A DNA stretch of 25,290 nucleotides, from the NCBI GenBank assembly GCA_900556935.1, contig USQL01000026.1, forward strand, positions 1-25,290, given 5' to 3'. The notes below the pieces were generated by a model. It was not told the origin of the DNA and searched no databases. It saw nothing but the letters and a program-made list of their open reading frames with translations. The position numbers were made by a program, and so were the translations under genes. This DNA is from an uncultured Eubacteriales bacterium. Its GTDB lineage: Bacteria; Bacillota; Clostridia; Oscillospirales; Oscillospiraceae. Below are positions 7,512 to 15,983 of the stretch, in pieces (the stretch's first letter is position 1; each line of letters starts with the position of its first letter).

Positions 7512-8813
7512 CTACACAATCGCCAAAACAAGCAGCAGCAGGAAGATCGCGATAATCACTGCCCGGAAAATCAGGCCAACAATGGCACCCTTTTTCATCG
7601 ACTTGTAATTGCGAATGTAATTATGCTTGCGGAAGGCCAGGCTGCCCAGCAGGCACAGCAGGGGCAGGAAGAAGGCCAGAATGCCGTACCAGTAGCTGCC
7701 GGTATCGTGGGCAGGGGCCATGTGAATCTCCTCGCGGGAGGGAGCGGGCTTGGCGGGCTCCTTGGCCGGGGCGTTCTCGTCCCGGATGGTCACGCTCTTG
7801 ATGGGCACATTTTTGGCACGCAGGGCCTTGTACTCCTCGATTTCCTTCTTGTTGCCGTAGACGAAGTGGTTGTTGCCGATATCCACCATCTCGGGCTTGT
7901 CCTCGCTGTAGTCGTGCATGGAGGGGTCATAGGTGAACAGCTCCTTGTTCTTCTCCAGCTTGGGGTCAGGGATGGGGATGGCGGAAATCAGGGAACGGGT
8001 GTAGGGGTGCAGGGGGTAGTTAAACAGCTCCTCCGCCTCGGCAACCTCCACGATATCGCCCTTGTAGATAACGCCGATGCGGTCGGAAATAAACCGAACG
8101 ATGGACAGGTCATGGGCGATGAACAGGTAGGTAGTCCCCTGCTCCCGCTGGAACTTTTTCAGCAGATTCAGCACCTGGGCACGAATGGAAACGTCCAGAG
8201 CCGAAATGGGCTCGTCCGCGACAACCAGCTCGGGCTCCATAATCATGGCACGGGCCAGGCCGATTCTCTGGCGCTGTCCGCCGGAGAACTCGTGGGGGTA
8301 ACGGGTCAGGTGCTCGGGAAGCAAACCAACCTCGTTGATCATCTTCTCTACCTTTTCTACCCGGTCCGCCTCGTTTTTATACAGGTGGAAGTTGTAAAGG
8401 CCCTCGGAGACGATGTAGTCCACAGTGGCACGCTCGTTCAGAGACGCGGCGGGGTCCTGGAAGACCATCTGGATATTCCGGATGACCTCCCGGTCCAGAG
8501 AGTGGGGAATCTTGCCGGAAATGCGGACACCCTTGTAGAGGATTTCACCGGCGGAGCAGGGATTGACGCGAATGACGGCACGGCCAATGGTGGTCTTGCC
8601 GGAGCCGGACTCACCGACCAGGGAGAAGGTCTCCCCTTTGTAGATATCGAAGCTGGCGTTCCTGACGGCCTTAAAGGCCTTGTCGCCCTTGCCGAAGGTG
8701 ATGTCTACATTCCGGACGGAAAGCAGGACTTCATTGCCGGTCTTCTCGTCAATGGGGCCATGCTCAGGGAAATGTCTGGAAGTGGCTTCCAGGTTCTTAT
8801 CTTCATGATTCAC
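7512..8813 (-). CDS. oligopeptide ABC transporter ATPase OppF-like with membrane tail
   Basis: Second ATPase of an Opp/Dpp-type peptide importer. ABC motifs are intact: Walker A GESGSGKTT (67-75), Q-loop FQDP (118-121), signature FSGGQRQR (176-183), Walker B LVVADEP (196-202), H-loop AHD (233-235), and the oligopeptide C-terminal region YPLHPYTRSLISAIP. Unlike usual OppF (about 310-330 residues) this one is 433 residues. After a Pro/Ala/Glu linker (about 345-370) it ends with two hydrophobic helices at about 375-394 and 408-432, separated by a basic loop. The start is GTG 8813, placed 10 bases after AGGAGG; an in-frame TTG at 8834 would include the ribosome site in the protein. It is the last gene of the operon, 17 bases after oppD. 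Confidence 0.9.
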   Translation of the reverse strand: MNHEDKNLEATSRHFPEHGPIDEKTGNEVLLSVRNVDITFGKGDKAFKAVRNASFDIYKGETFSLVGESGSGKTTIGRAVIRVNPCSAGEILYKGVRISGKIPHSLDREVIRNIQMVFQDPAASLNERATVDYIVSEGLYNFHLYKNEADRVEKVEKMINEVGLLPEHLTRYPHEFSGGQRQRIGLARAMIMEPELVVADEPISALDVSIRAQVLNLLKKFQREQGTTYLFIAHDLSIVRFISDRIGVIYKGDIVEVAEAEELFNYPLHPYTRSLISAIPIPDPKLEKNKELFTYDPSMHDYSEDKPEMVDIGNNHFVYGNKKEIEEYKALRAKNVPIKSVTIRDENAPAKEPAKPAPSREEIHMAPAHDTGSYWYGILAFFLPLLCLLGSLAFRKHNYIRNYKSMKKGAIVGLIFRAVIIAIFLLLLVLAIV

Positions 8814-8830
8814 GACAGCATGACCTCCTT

Positions 8831-10576
8831 TCAAATATTAAATGCTTCCACGAGCTTCTCGTGAAGGTTGCAAATTGCCGCGGGCTTCTCAATCTTCGGC
8901 GCTCTGGGGTCCAGCAGCCAGGTCTTGGCATAGTGAGTATCGCTGACCTTGAACATGGGTGCGTCCTGGAGGGTATCAATCTTCAGGCAGTAGGGATTCC
9001 GGGGTGCGAAGGGGTCGCCGATAATCTTATTGTAAAGAGAGGGCGGCGTACCGGTGATGGAATAGAGCTCCGTATTCCGCTGGGCAAGCTGAGGAAGGCT
9101 GGAGAGCATGGCCCAGGTGTACGGATGCCGGGGGTCGTAGAACACATCCTCCACGGTGCCCAGCTCCACAATCTGACCGGCGTAAAGCACGGCTACCCGG
9201 TCGGCAATGTTGGCAACCACGCCCAGGTCATGGGTGATGAAGACGATGGTATAGCCAAATTCCTTCTGCAGGTCCTTGATCAGCTTCAGAATCTGGGCCT
9301 GAATGGTCACGTCCAAAGCGGTGGTGGGTTCGTCGCAGATGAGAATCTTGGGCTGGCAGGACAGGGCGATGGCAATAACAATTCTCTGCCGCATACCGCC
9401 GGAGTACTGGAAGGGATAGTCATCAAACCGGTTCTCGGCGTTGGGAATGCCAACCTTCTTCATCAGCTCCATAGCGCGGATTCTCGCCTCCGCCTCGGAG
9501 CAGTGCTGGTGCTTGAGGATGATGGAGGTAATCTGCTGGCCGATGGTGATAATGGGGTTCAAAGAGGTCATGGGGTCCTGGAAGACCGTGGCAATTTTCT
9601 TACCACGAATCTGGGACAGGTCCTTGCTGTACTTGATGTTGGCAAGGTCCAGGATGCAGGTGCCGTACAGGCGGTTCTCCTCTTCCTCGGTGAGCTTCAC
9701 CCGGAAGGTGACGGCGCTGAATACGTCGTTGCGGATCTCATCGCTGTCCATGTCCAGCCCCTGGCGCATGGCCTCCTTACAGGCCTTCACAAGGCCGGAA
9801 ATCATCTTATTCCGGGACAGCCAGTCGTACCGGCCGACGGTCAGGTATATCTCCTTGGCCAGCTCCACGTTGCGGCTGTGCTGCTCCAGGGTGATGGGCT
9901 TGGAAATTTCCTCGTGGTACTTGGCCTTTAGCTCGGCCATCTTCTTGGTGTAGTCGGTATTGTAGGCGGTATCGGCGGCGGCAGCCTTGGCTCTGTCAGA
10001 GATGGCCTTTTTCCGCTGAGCTTCCAGCGCCTCAATCTGCTTGTCCAAATCGGAGATGTTGGCAGCGCAGGCACGAATCTTGTCCTTCTCGGAGGAATCC
10101 AAGGTCTGCTTCAGGTTAAAGGCCTCGGCCCGCTGGAAGCGCAGGTCCGCCAGCTTTTCCTGGAAATCGTTGTCCTCTTCGTCGGAGATGGTGGCTTTCG
10201 CCTTCTTCTCCGCCTCCAGGGCTTTGATCTGCTTGTAGGTTTCCGCGCCATGCTCCAGCTTGGAGTAGGCATCCAGCTTGACCCGGATGGAGGTAATCTT
10301 CACATCCTCCTTGCGGCCCACCTCCATGGTGAAGTCAGCCAGGTCCTTGTCGTTGAAGATAATCTTGCCGCTGTCCACATAGCCATTGGAATCCAGCATA
10401 TTGGCAAAGGTCTTGGTAAAGACGGACTTGCCGGAGCCGGACTCACCCACGATGGCGATGGACTCGCCCTCGTAGATATCCAGGCTGATGCCGCGGATGG
10501 CGGTCAGAGAACGGCCACGGACCTTGAACTTGACAACCAGGTCCTGGACGGAGAGCAATACTTTTTTCTGTTCCAT
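8831..10576 (-). CDS. oligopeptide ABC transporter ATPase OppD-like with large coiled-coil insert
   Basis: First ATPase of the peptide importer: Walker A GESGSGKS (44-51), Q-loop VFQDPMTSLNP (331-341), signature YSGGMRQR (391-398), Walker B ILICDEP (411-417), H-loop THD (448-450) and the peptide-transporter C-terminal region HPYTWAMLSSLP. Between the strand GKIIFNDKDL (about 70-79) and IRGKKIATVFQDP (about 323-335), where OppD normally has a short connection, there is an insert of about 230 residues. It is rich in Lys, Glu and Ala with heptad-like patterns (IKALEAEKKAKA, ISDLDKQIEALEAQRKKAISD), suggesting a helical hairpin projecting from the nucleotide-binding domain. The total is 581 residues against about 330 usual. 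ATG 10576 with AGGAGG seven bases upstream is clear. The insert is in frame and has the same codon style as the rest. Confidence 0.9.
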   Translation of the reverse strand: MEQKKVLLSVQDLVVKFKVRGRSLTAIRGISLDIYEGESIAIVGESGSGKSVFTKTFANMLDSNGYVDSGKIIFNDKDLADFTMEVGRKEDVKITSIRVKLDAYSKLEHGAETYKQIKALEAEKKAKATISDEEDNDFQEKLADLRFQRAEAFNLKQTLDSSEKDKIRACAANISDLDKQIEALEAQRKKAISDRAKAAAADTAYNTDYTKKMAELKAKYHEEISKPITLEQHSRNVELAKEIYLTVGRYDWLSRNKMISGLVKACKEAMRQGLDMDSDEIRNDVFSAVTFRVKLTEEEENRLYGTCILDLANIKYSKDLSQIRGKKIATVFQDPMTSLNPIITIGQQITSIILKHQHCSEAEARIRAMELMKKVGIPNAENRFDDYPFQYSGGMRQRIVIAIALSCQPKILICDEPTTALDVTIQAQILKLIKDLQKEFGYTIVFITHDLGVVANIADRVAVLYAGQIVELGTVEDVFYDPRHPYTWAMLSSLPQLAQRNTELYSITGTPPSLYNKIIGDPFAPRNPYCLKIDTLQDAPMFKVSDTHYAKTWLLDPRAPKIEKPAAICNLHEKLVEAFNI

Positions 10577-10588
10577 TGTCCGTCCTCC

Positions 10589-11551
10589 TTACATATGGGT
10601 TCTGGGGTCAGACGCGTCGCCCAGATTCTGGCCGACAACATACAGCACCACGGTGATAACAGAGGCAATGGCAACAGGGCTCCAGAACTCCATCTGCCAG
10701 CCGGGGGTAACCATGGCGGCCTCGGCGGCATAGATCAGGCGGCCCAGAGACATTTCGCTCATACCCATGCCGATGTAGGACAGGAACACCTCGTAAGAGA
10801 TGTAGCTGGGCAGCTCGGTGGCAAGGAGGGTCACGATGACAGAGGTCATAAAGGGCAGAATGTTCTTGGTGGCAATCTTAAAGATGGAGGTGCCCAGGCA
10901 CTTGGAGGCCAGATTGTACTCCCGGTCCCGGATGATCAGAACCTGAGTCCGGATAAAGTAGGCAATGCTCAGCCAGCCAACCACCGTCAGGGCAAAAACC
11001 ATCGTCCAGAAGGTGGGAGAGAACAGCATGGACAAAACGGAGATAATCAGAATCATGGGCACGTTGCCGATGATGGTGTAAACCTCCATCATCACCATAT
11101 CCACCTTCTTGGAGAAGCCCCACACAGCACCCAGCATAACGCCGATGGTCATATTGATGGCGGCGCAGATAAAGGCCAGGGAGATGGAAATCCGAGAGCC
11201 GTTCCAAACCGCCTCAAAGGTAGATTCGCCGGAAGCACCGGCACCCAGAATCCACTTGAGGTCATTTCCAAAGTAGCTCATGGCGGCAGAAGGACTTAAG
11301 TGCTTGGAGTTGGGATCCAGCAAATTTGCGTAGGGGTCGTAGTTGGTAACAGCGGGATAGATATAGGCAAAAAGGATGACAAACAGAAGCAAGGACAGCG
11401 CAATGATATTGACCTTCTTCCGGAAGAACACCCGGAATACGGACTTCCAGTAGGAATATCTGGGAGCGGCAATCTTTTCGGATTCCGTGTCACTGTGGGT
11501 AACCGGAGAAAAGAGCTCCTCGTCGGTAAACTGATTCAAATCTTCACGCAT
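10589..11551 (-). CDS. oligopeptide ABC transporter permease OppC-like
   Basis: Inner-membrane permease C of the peptide importer. It starts with the family's typical cytosolic N-terminus (about 50 residues, DEELFSPVTHSD... SYWKSVFRVFFRKK), then a first membrane helix, an external loop and five further helices with the EAA-type loop NLASKCLGTSIFKIATKNILPF. Length of 320 residues is normal, so unlike its three partners it is not enlarged. ATG 11551 is preferred over the in-frame GTG at 11560, because GGTAGG lies about eight bases before it. Either way it overlaps or abuts the oppB stop (11557), indicating translational coupling. Confidence 0.92.
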   Translation of the reverse strand: MREDLNQFTDEELFSPVTHSDTESEKIAAPRYSYWKSVFRVFFRKKVNIIALSLLLFVILFAYIYPAVTNYDPYANLLDPNSKHLSPSAAMSYFGNDLKWILGAGASGESTFEAVWNGSRISISLAFICAAINMTIGVMLGAVWGFSKKVDMVMMEVYTIIGNVPMILIISVLSMLFSPTFWTMVFALTVVGWLSIAYFIRTQVLIIRDREYNLASKCLGTSIFKIATKNILPFMTSVIVTLLATELPSYISYEVFLSYIGMGMSEMSLGRLIYAAEAAMVTPGWQMEFWSPVAIASVITVVLYVVGQNLGDASDPRTHM

Positions 11552-11556
11552 ATCGA

Positions 11557-13137
11557 TCACCTACCCTTGGAAGTAAAGGAAATTCTGGGGTCAACCATGG
11601 AAATCAGCACGTCGCCCAGGATGTTGGAAACAACGGTCAGAACGGCGTAGAACAATGTCACACCCACAATAACGCCGTTGTCATACTTATTGATGGCCTG
11701 GGTCAGCAGATTACCGGCACCGGGAACGGAGTAAATACGCTCGGTGATGATGGCACCGGTCATGGCGAACAGCACGCTGCTGGGGATGCCATGGACAATG
11801 GGAATGGCCGCGTTCTTCCAGATGTGCTTGGTGAAAATCTCGTTTTCGTTCAAGCCGCCGGACCGGGCGAACTTGACATAGTCGCTGTTCATCTGGTCAA
11901 TCATATACCGCCGCATCCACTTCATCAGGTTGGCAATGCTGGGCAGCGCCAGTGAAATGATAGGTAGGATATACATTGTCTTTTTATTGGTGTCCATGTC
12001 GAACAGGGTGGGCAGCTTAAAGACGCTGCCGCCGATGGCCTTAAACAGGAAAATATAGGCAAGGCTTGGCACCGCGATAATGAACATGATATAAAGGGTG
12101 CCAATTTTGTCAAGCAGTCCGTCCTTAAACCGGGCCATGGCAAGGCCCAGGGGCAGACCAATGACATAGGACAGAACCGTCGCGATAATGCCGATGACAA
12201 AGGAGAAGCCCAGCTTGGACATATTGGACTTATGGGTAATGACGTTGGTATAGTCGTCTACGAAACGGGTGACCAGCATATCGCTCTGGTCCCGGGACCC
12301 GGCAACGTAGGTAGCGGTGTGCAGGTCGTCGGCGCTCTTTTCTTCAAAGCCGGTGGGGAAGAGAACATCCTTCATGACATAGGAGCCCTGAGAGGCGGTC
12401 ATGGTTTCGAAGACATCAACTCCCCGGTTCACGGTGTAGCTCTCGCCCAGATGCAAGGTGGCAAAGTTCTGGTGAACAAAGGGGAAGGAATTGTCAAAGT
12501 AAAGCAGATACTTGTGCATGGTGCCGTTGCCGATAATAGCGGGAGAGAGCTTTTCACCGCCGTAAACGGGGTCATGCAGGGTAAAGGTCAGCGTGCGGGG
12601 GCCGATATCCACAGACTCGTCCACATAGTGGACATTATCAATGAAGATCATATCCCCAAAGTAGGAAAGCACACGCTTAATGAGCGGCCTGTCTCTGGTG
12701 GCGTAAATCACCGCCTGGCCGCCGTCCTTGACCTGGCCGTTCTTCTTCCGGTCAGCATCCAGACGGACAATGGTATAGCCCTGGGATTCATATTCTTCCG
12801 TAAATTTCTGCACATATTCCTGGGCGGTGGCGGAAGCCTTATCCTCGGTGACACCGATTTTCAGGGCATCGGAACGGACGGAGTCATCCATTTCACCGGA
12901 GGAAATCAGGGATTTGATATAGTCGGAATAGGTTACATAGTCGATATAGCCGAAAGCCTTATAGCGGCTCTGCTCATACGTGGTACGGGCGTTGCTCTGC
13001 ATTTTCGAGTAGTTTGGGTCGCCGGCAAAAATGGTGGTACGGTCCATCAAAGAATACACCAGCACCATAATCAAAACGACGACGCAAACCGCGGAAAGCA
13101 TACCCTTTACAATTCTGCCAAAAATATATTTTGCCAC
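11557..13137 (-). CDS. oligopeptide ABC transporter permease OppB-like with large external domain
   Basis: Inner-membrane permease B of the peptide importer. After the first helix (about residues 10-30) comes a hydrophilic region of about 270 residues (33-305) predicted to be outside the membrane, then the remaining five helices. The EAA-type loop YVKFARSGGLNENEIFTKHIWKNAAIPI and the end VVSNILGDVLISMVDPRI are typical of OppB. Usual OppB is about 306-330 residues; this is 526. The inserted domain has no motif I recognise. GTG 13137 is chosen because AAGGTGAG lies seven bases upstream; a TTG at 13182 would fall inside a repeat. It is preceded by a 227-base gap after the binding-protein gene. 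Confidence 0.9.
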   Translation of the reverse strand: MAKYIFGRIVKGMLSAVCVVVLIMVLVYSLMDRTTIFAGDPNYSKMQSNARTTYEQSRYKAFGYIDYVTYSDYIKSLISSGEMDDSVRSDALKIGVTEDKASATAQEYVQKFTEEYESQGYTIVRLDADRKKNGQVKDGGQAVIYATRDRPLIKRVLSYFGDMIFIDNVHYVDESVDIGPRTLTFTLHDPVYGGEKLSPAIIGNGTMHKYLLYFDNSFPFVHQNFATLHLGESYTVNRGVDVFETMTASQGSYVMKDVLFPTGFEEKSADDLHTATYVAGSRDQSDMLVTRFVDDYTNVITHKSNMSKLGFSFVIGIIATVLSYVIGLPLGLAMARFKDGLLDKIGTLYIMFIIAVPSLAYIFLFKAIGGSVFKLPTLFDMDTNKKTMYILPIISLALPSIANLMKWMRRYMIDQMNSDYVKFARSGGLNENEIFTKHIWKNAAIPIVHGIPSSVLFAMTGAIITERIYSVPGAGNLLTQAINKYDNGVIVGVTLFYAVLTVVSNILGDVLISMVDPRISFTSKGR

Positions 13138-13166
13138 GGTCTCACCTTTTTTCGTTTTATTTTTTA

Positions 13167-13289
13167 GGAAGCTCTGAATCAAAGAGGCCAGTCGCTCCCG
13201 GATGTATTATTTGGATTGCGTCAAAACGCATTCCAGCAAAAACGTCTCAACGGTTGCGGAAATGCTCCGCCTCATTGATTCAGAGTTCC
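13167..13289. repeat. MITE-like inverted-repeat element
   Basis: About 123 bases bounded by near-perfect terminal inverted repeats: GGAAGCTCTGAATCAAAGAG at 13167-13186 against the complement of 13271-13289, differing by one extra base and one mismatch. Inside are two further perfect small stems, TGCGT-caaa-ACGCA and GCGGA-aatgc-TCCGC (13255-13269). No protein is encoded. Size and termini fit a miniature inverted-repeat transposable element. No clear target duplication is visible. It lies inside the opp operon, 30 bases upstream of the oppB start. Confidence 0.6.
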
Positions 13290-13309
13290 CTTGTCAAAAG
13301 TAGTCGAAA

Positions 13310-13337
13310 TGTGTGGGGGAGAAATCTCCCCCACACA
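13310..13337 (-). promoter_or_regulatory. strong intercistronic hairpin after the binding-protein gene
   Basis: A perfect 13-bp stem (TGTGTGGGGGAGA / TCTCCCCCACACA) with a 2-base apex, 28 bases after the oppA stop. There is no long U-tract, so partial termination or 3'-end protection of the oppA message is likely. This would give much more binding protein than permease. Confidence 0.7.
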
Positions 13338-13364
13338 AGGCTTCTTTGTTGGTGTTGTGCCGGA

Positions 13365-15602
13365 TTAGTACAGGCCCAGCTGCTTGTTCATGTAGCCGTA
13401 GGGCTGAACGGTGTCCAGATAGCTCTGAGCATCGCCGTAGTCGGGGCCCCAGCCGGAGGTACCGGGAGCTACGTCGTAGTTGGCCTCGGAACCGTTGCTG
13501 GTACGGTAGTAGGAGTAGGAGTAGGAAGTGTTGTCAGCGTAGGAAACCAGGTCCACAACAACACAGCCATTGGTAGCCTTCTCGATGGACTGCTTGTAAG
13601 CGTTGGCACGGTTGGTGTAGCTCTCAGCGTAAGCACCCATGGGCACATCGATGTGGATGGGGTTCTCGGCGGAGACCTCTACGCCGACCTGAGCCAGCTC
13701 AGCGATGGCCTTCTCCATGTAAGCAGCAGCGTTGTCGGCATTGTACCAGCCGTCGAAGCCGTCGCCGGAACCGGCACCGTCGTTGCCGTTGGGATCCCAA
13801 ACCTGCAGAGGCACGTTATCAGCGTCCAGCTGAGCCTGCTCAATCTGGCCGTAGTAGGTGCCAGCAGGGAAGGTAGTGGCCTCACCGTTGATTTCCACAG
13901 TGACCTCAGCGGTGGTTACCAGGAAGTCGCCGGGGGTGTAGGAGTTCCGCAGAGAAGCGTACTTCAGCTCCTCACCAACGATGGTGGAGTTGAAAGCGCC
14001 GCGGTCAAAGCCGGTGGCCAGAGCCAGACGGAAGTTCTGGTTGCTCAGAGCGGCGCGGGTAGCAGCCTTCTGCTCGTCGGTCTGAGTGGAAACACCGATG
14101 GTGTTGTCGTTGAAGTTTGCCCAGGAACCACGGTTGACGTTGACCCAGCCGCAGAAGGTGGAGCCGTCGTTGGCAGTGGTGTACTGGTACAGGTCAAAGT
14201 AGGTCTTGTCGGAGCCCTCGGGCTTATCCTCCTTGGCCAGAACCAGGGCGGAGGAGTTGAAGGCGCAGCCAGACAGAGTACCGGCCTTGGCCTCGTTGTA
14301 GGTACGCAGGGGGTCGGAGCCGTCGTTGAAGTAGATGTTGATGTTGTGGGTGTTCACAGCATCGGCATTCCAGTAAGAGGGGTTGGCAACATAGCTGGTG
14401 ACATTCTTCTCGGTGAAGTTCTTCACCAGGTAAGCGCCGCAGTAAGCGATGTTGGCAGGGGTGGTGCCGTAGTTGCCGGAGGTGTACTCGTCGCCCTCAG
14501 CGGAGAAGGTGCCGCCCTGAGCCTTGTAGAAGGAACGGTTCAGAGGAGCGAAGCAGCCGTAGCCCATCATAGACAGGAACGCGGGGAAGGGAGCTTCCAG
14601 AGTGTACTCCAGGGTGTAGTCGTCAACAGCCTTGACACCAACCTCAGCGAAATCGGTAACCTCGCCATTCAGGTAAGCGTCGTAGTTCTTGATGCCGCAG
14701 CCGTCGGAGCTGGTCATCAGGTAGCCCAGAGCGTCGTTGTTGTCGATAACGTGCTCCATGGAGGCAACCCAGTCATCAGCGGTAACCTCGCCGACCTCAC
14801 GGCCCTGCTGGTCAACCCACTTCACACCCTGACGCAGGTGGAAGGTGTAGACAGTGCCGTCGTCGGAGACATCCACGCTCTCAGCCAGCGCGGGCTGCTG
14901 AACGTTCTTGACATCGTACTCCAGCAGAGGAGTCCAGGTAGGCGCGACGAAGTAGTGGTCAGAGGTATAGCTGGAGGCAATGCCATCCCAGGTAGCCAGC
15001 TCATAGTTAATCGCATGGTTCCAGGTGTCATTCAAGGTGTAGCCGTGCTCGTCCAGGTAAGCCTTAGCAGCCTCGATCCAGGAAGCAGCGTCTTCGCTCT
15101 CGCCCCACAGAGCGGTCAGAGCAGAGCGATCCTCAGAGGTGATCAGCTCGTTGGCAACCAGCTTGGAATGCCATCTGTACTCGTCAACGCCCCAGGAAGT
15201 GGTGGTGTCGGTACGGGGAACCACGCGGTTCATTGCGTAAGAGCCGCCGTTGCCGAAGACGGGGGTGAACACGCCGGACTCCATCAGCTTGGCCTCAGCG
15301 ATAGCCATCTTGGCCATACGCAGGTTCAGGTCAGTGACCTCAGTCTTAGCATCCTGATAGTAGGTGTTGAACTCGCCCAGGTTCCAATCGTACAGAGCGT
15401 CGGAAGCCTCGTCGTGGTCCATAGCGTCGATAGCTGCCCAGTCGGGACCGGTGTAGCTGTCGCCAGCGGCCTCAGTCGCGGCGGTGGTCTCAGCGGGAGC
15501 TGTGGTCGCAGCAGCAGTGGTCGCGGTGCTGTTGTTGCCGCCGCAAGCAGCCATGGAAGCAACCATGGTCAGGGCCAGCAACAGTGCAAGGAATTTTTTC
15601 AT
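13365..15602 (-). CDS. oligopeptide ABC transporter substrate-binding lipoprotein (OppA/DppA family)
   Basis: Extracytoplasmic peptide-binding subunit (SBP_bac_5 family) of the importer encoded downstream. The signal peptide MKKFLALLLALTMVASMAAC has its lipobox cysteine at 20, followed by a Thr/Ala-rich linker (about 24-45) that tethers the domain to the membrane. Family features include YTFHLRQGVKWVD with TADDWVASMEHVI, the middle-domain region YCGAYLVKNF, and ALATGFDRGAF. At 745 residues it is longer than E. coli OppA or DppA (roughly 510-545), with extra N-terminal helical sequence (about 46-180). ATG 15602 has AAGGAGG upstream. Codon use is very biased, as expected of a highly expressed gene. 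It heads the opp operon. Confidence 0.93.
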   Translation of the reverse strand: MKKFLALLLALTMVASMAACGGNNSTATTAAATTAPAETTAATEAAGDSYTGPDWAAIDAMDHDEASDALYDWNLGEFNTYYQDAKTEVTDLNLRMAKMAIAEAKLMESGVFTPVFGNGGSYAMNRVVPRTDTTTSWGVDEYRWHSKLVANELITSEDRSALTALWGESEDAASWIEAAKAYLDEHGYTLNDTWNHAINYELATWDGIASSYTSDHYFVAPTWTPLLEYDVKNVQQPALAESVDVSDDGTVYTFHLRQGVKWVDQQGREVGEVTADDWVASMEHVIDNNDALGYLMTSSDGCGIKNYDAYLNGEVTDFAEVGVKAVDDYTLEYTLEAPFPAFLSMMGYGCFAPLNRSFYKAQGGTFSAEGDEYTSGNYGTTPANIAYCGAYLVKNFTEKNVTSYVANPSYWNADAVNTHNINIYFNDGSDPLRTYNEAKAGTLSGCAFNSSALVLAKEDKPEGSDKTYFDLYQYTTANDGSTFCGWVNVNRGSWANFNDNTIGVSTQTDEQKAATRAALSNQNFRLALATGFDRGAFNSTIVGEELKYASLRNSYTPGDFLVTTAEVTVEINGEATTFPAGTYYGQIEQAQLDADNVPLQVWDPNGNDGAGSGDGFDGWYNADNAAAYMEKAIAELAQVGVEVSAENPIHIDVPMGAYAESYTNRANAYKQSIEKATNGCVVVDLVSYADNTSYSYSYYRTSNGSEANYDVAPGTSGWGPDYGDAQSYLDTVQPYGYMNKQLGLY

Positions 15603-15626
15603 TGCTTTTTCCTCCTTTTTGATTTA

Positions 15627-15658
15627 CAGGAATCTGAATAATAGGTCTTAGATTCCTG
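15627..15658 (-). promoter_or_regulatory. 5' UTR hairpin of oppA
   Basis: A perfect 9-bp stem (CAGGAATCT / AGATTCCTG) with a 14-base loop in the leader, about 12 bases before the AGGAGG site. Likely an mRNA stabiliser. Confidence 0.5.
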
Positions 15659-15691
15659 CACGTGCCCCACACTTTCATGTGACGTGTTAGC

Positions 15692-15720
15692 ATAATATCA
15701 TGTTTGCGAGAAAAAAGCAA
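15692..15720 (-). promoter_or_regulatory. promoter of the opp operon
   Basis: On the minus strand, TTGCTT (15720-15715), a 17-base spacer and TATTAT (15697-15692) with a TG one base before the -10, an extended -10 promoter. The leader is about 85 bases. The following 263 bases (15721-15983), up to the histidine kinase stop, hold no gene and no clear terminator that I can see. Confidence 0.75.
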
Positions 15721-15983
15721 TAGGGAACTTGGGTTTTTGCCATTTTTCTATACATTTTCTACCGTTTGTACAAAGCATAGGTCCCTGGATAGCTCGCTTT
15801 GTCCATCTTTCCAGTGGGTTCTATTCCGCGTTTTTCCGCAAAGTGCGTACAACTGTCCTGTCTTGGCTGACAATTTCCACCTTTTTTATCGAGATATTCT
15901 CCCAATTAAGCACAAAACCAATTCTTTTTGCCGCACACTTGTTTTCTCATCAAAGACAAGGTGCAAGGATGGTTATTTTTCCT

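Noticed and set aside
13131..15641. Plus-strand open frame of 836 codons opposite oppA
   Set aside because: Low-complexity Val/Gly/Ser product caused by the strong codon bias of oppA; no ribosome site or domain.
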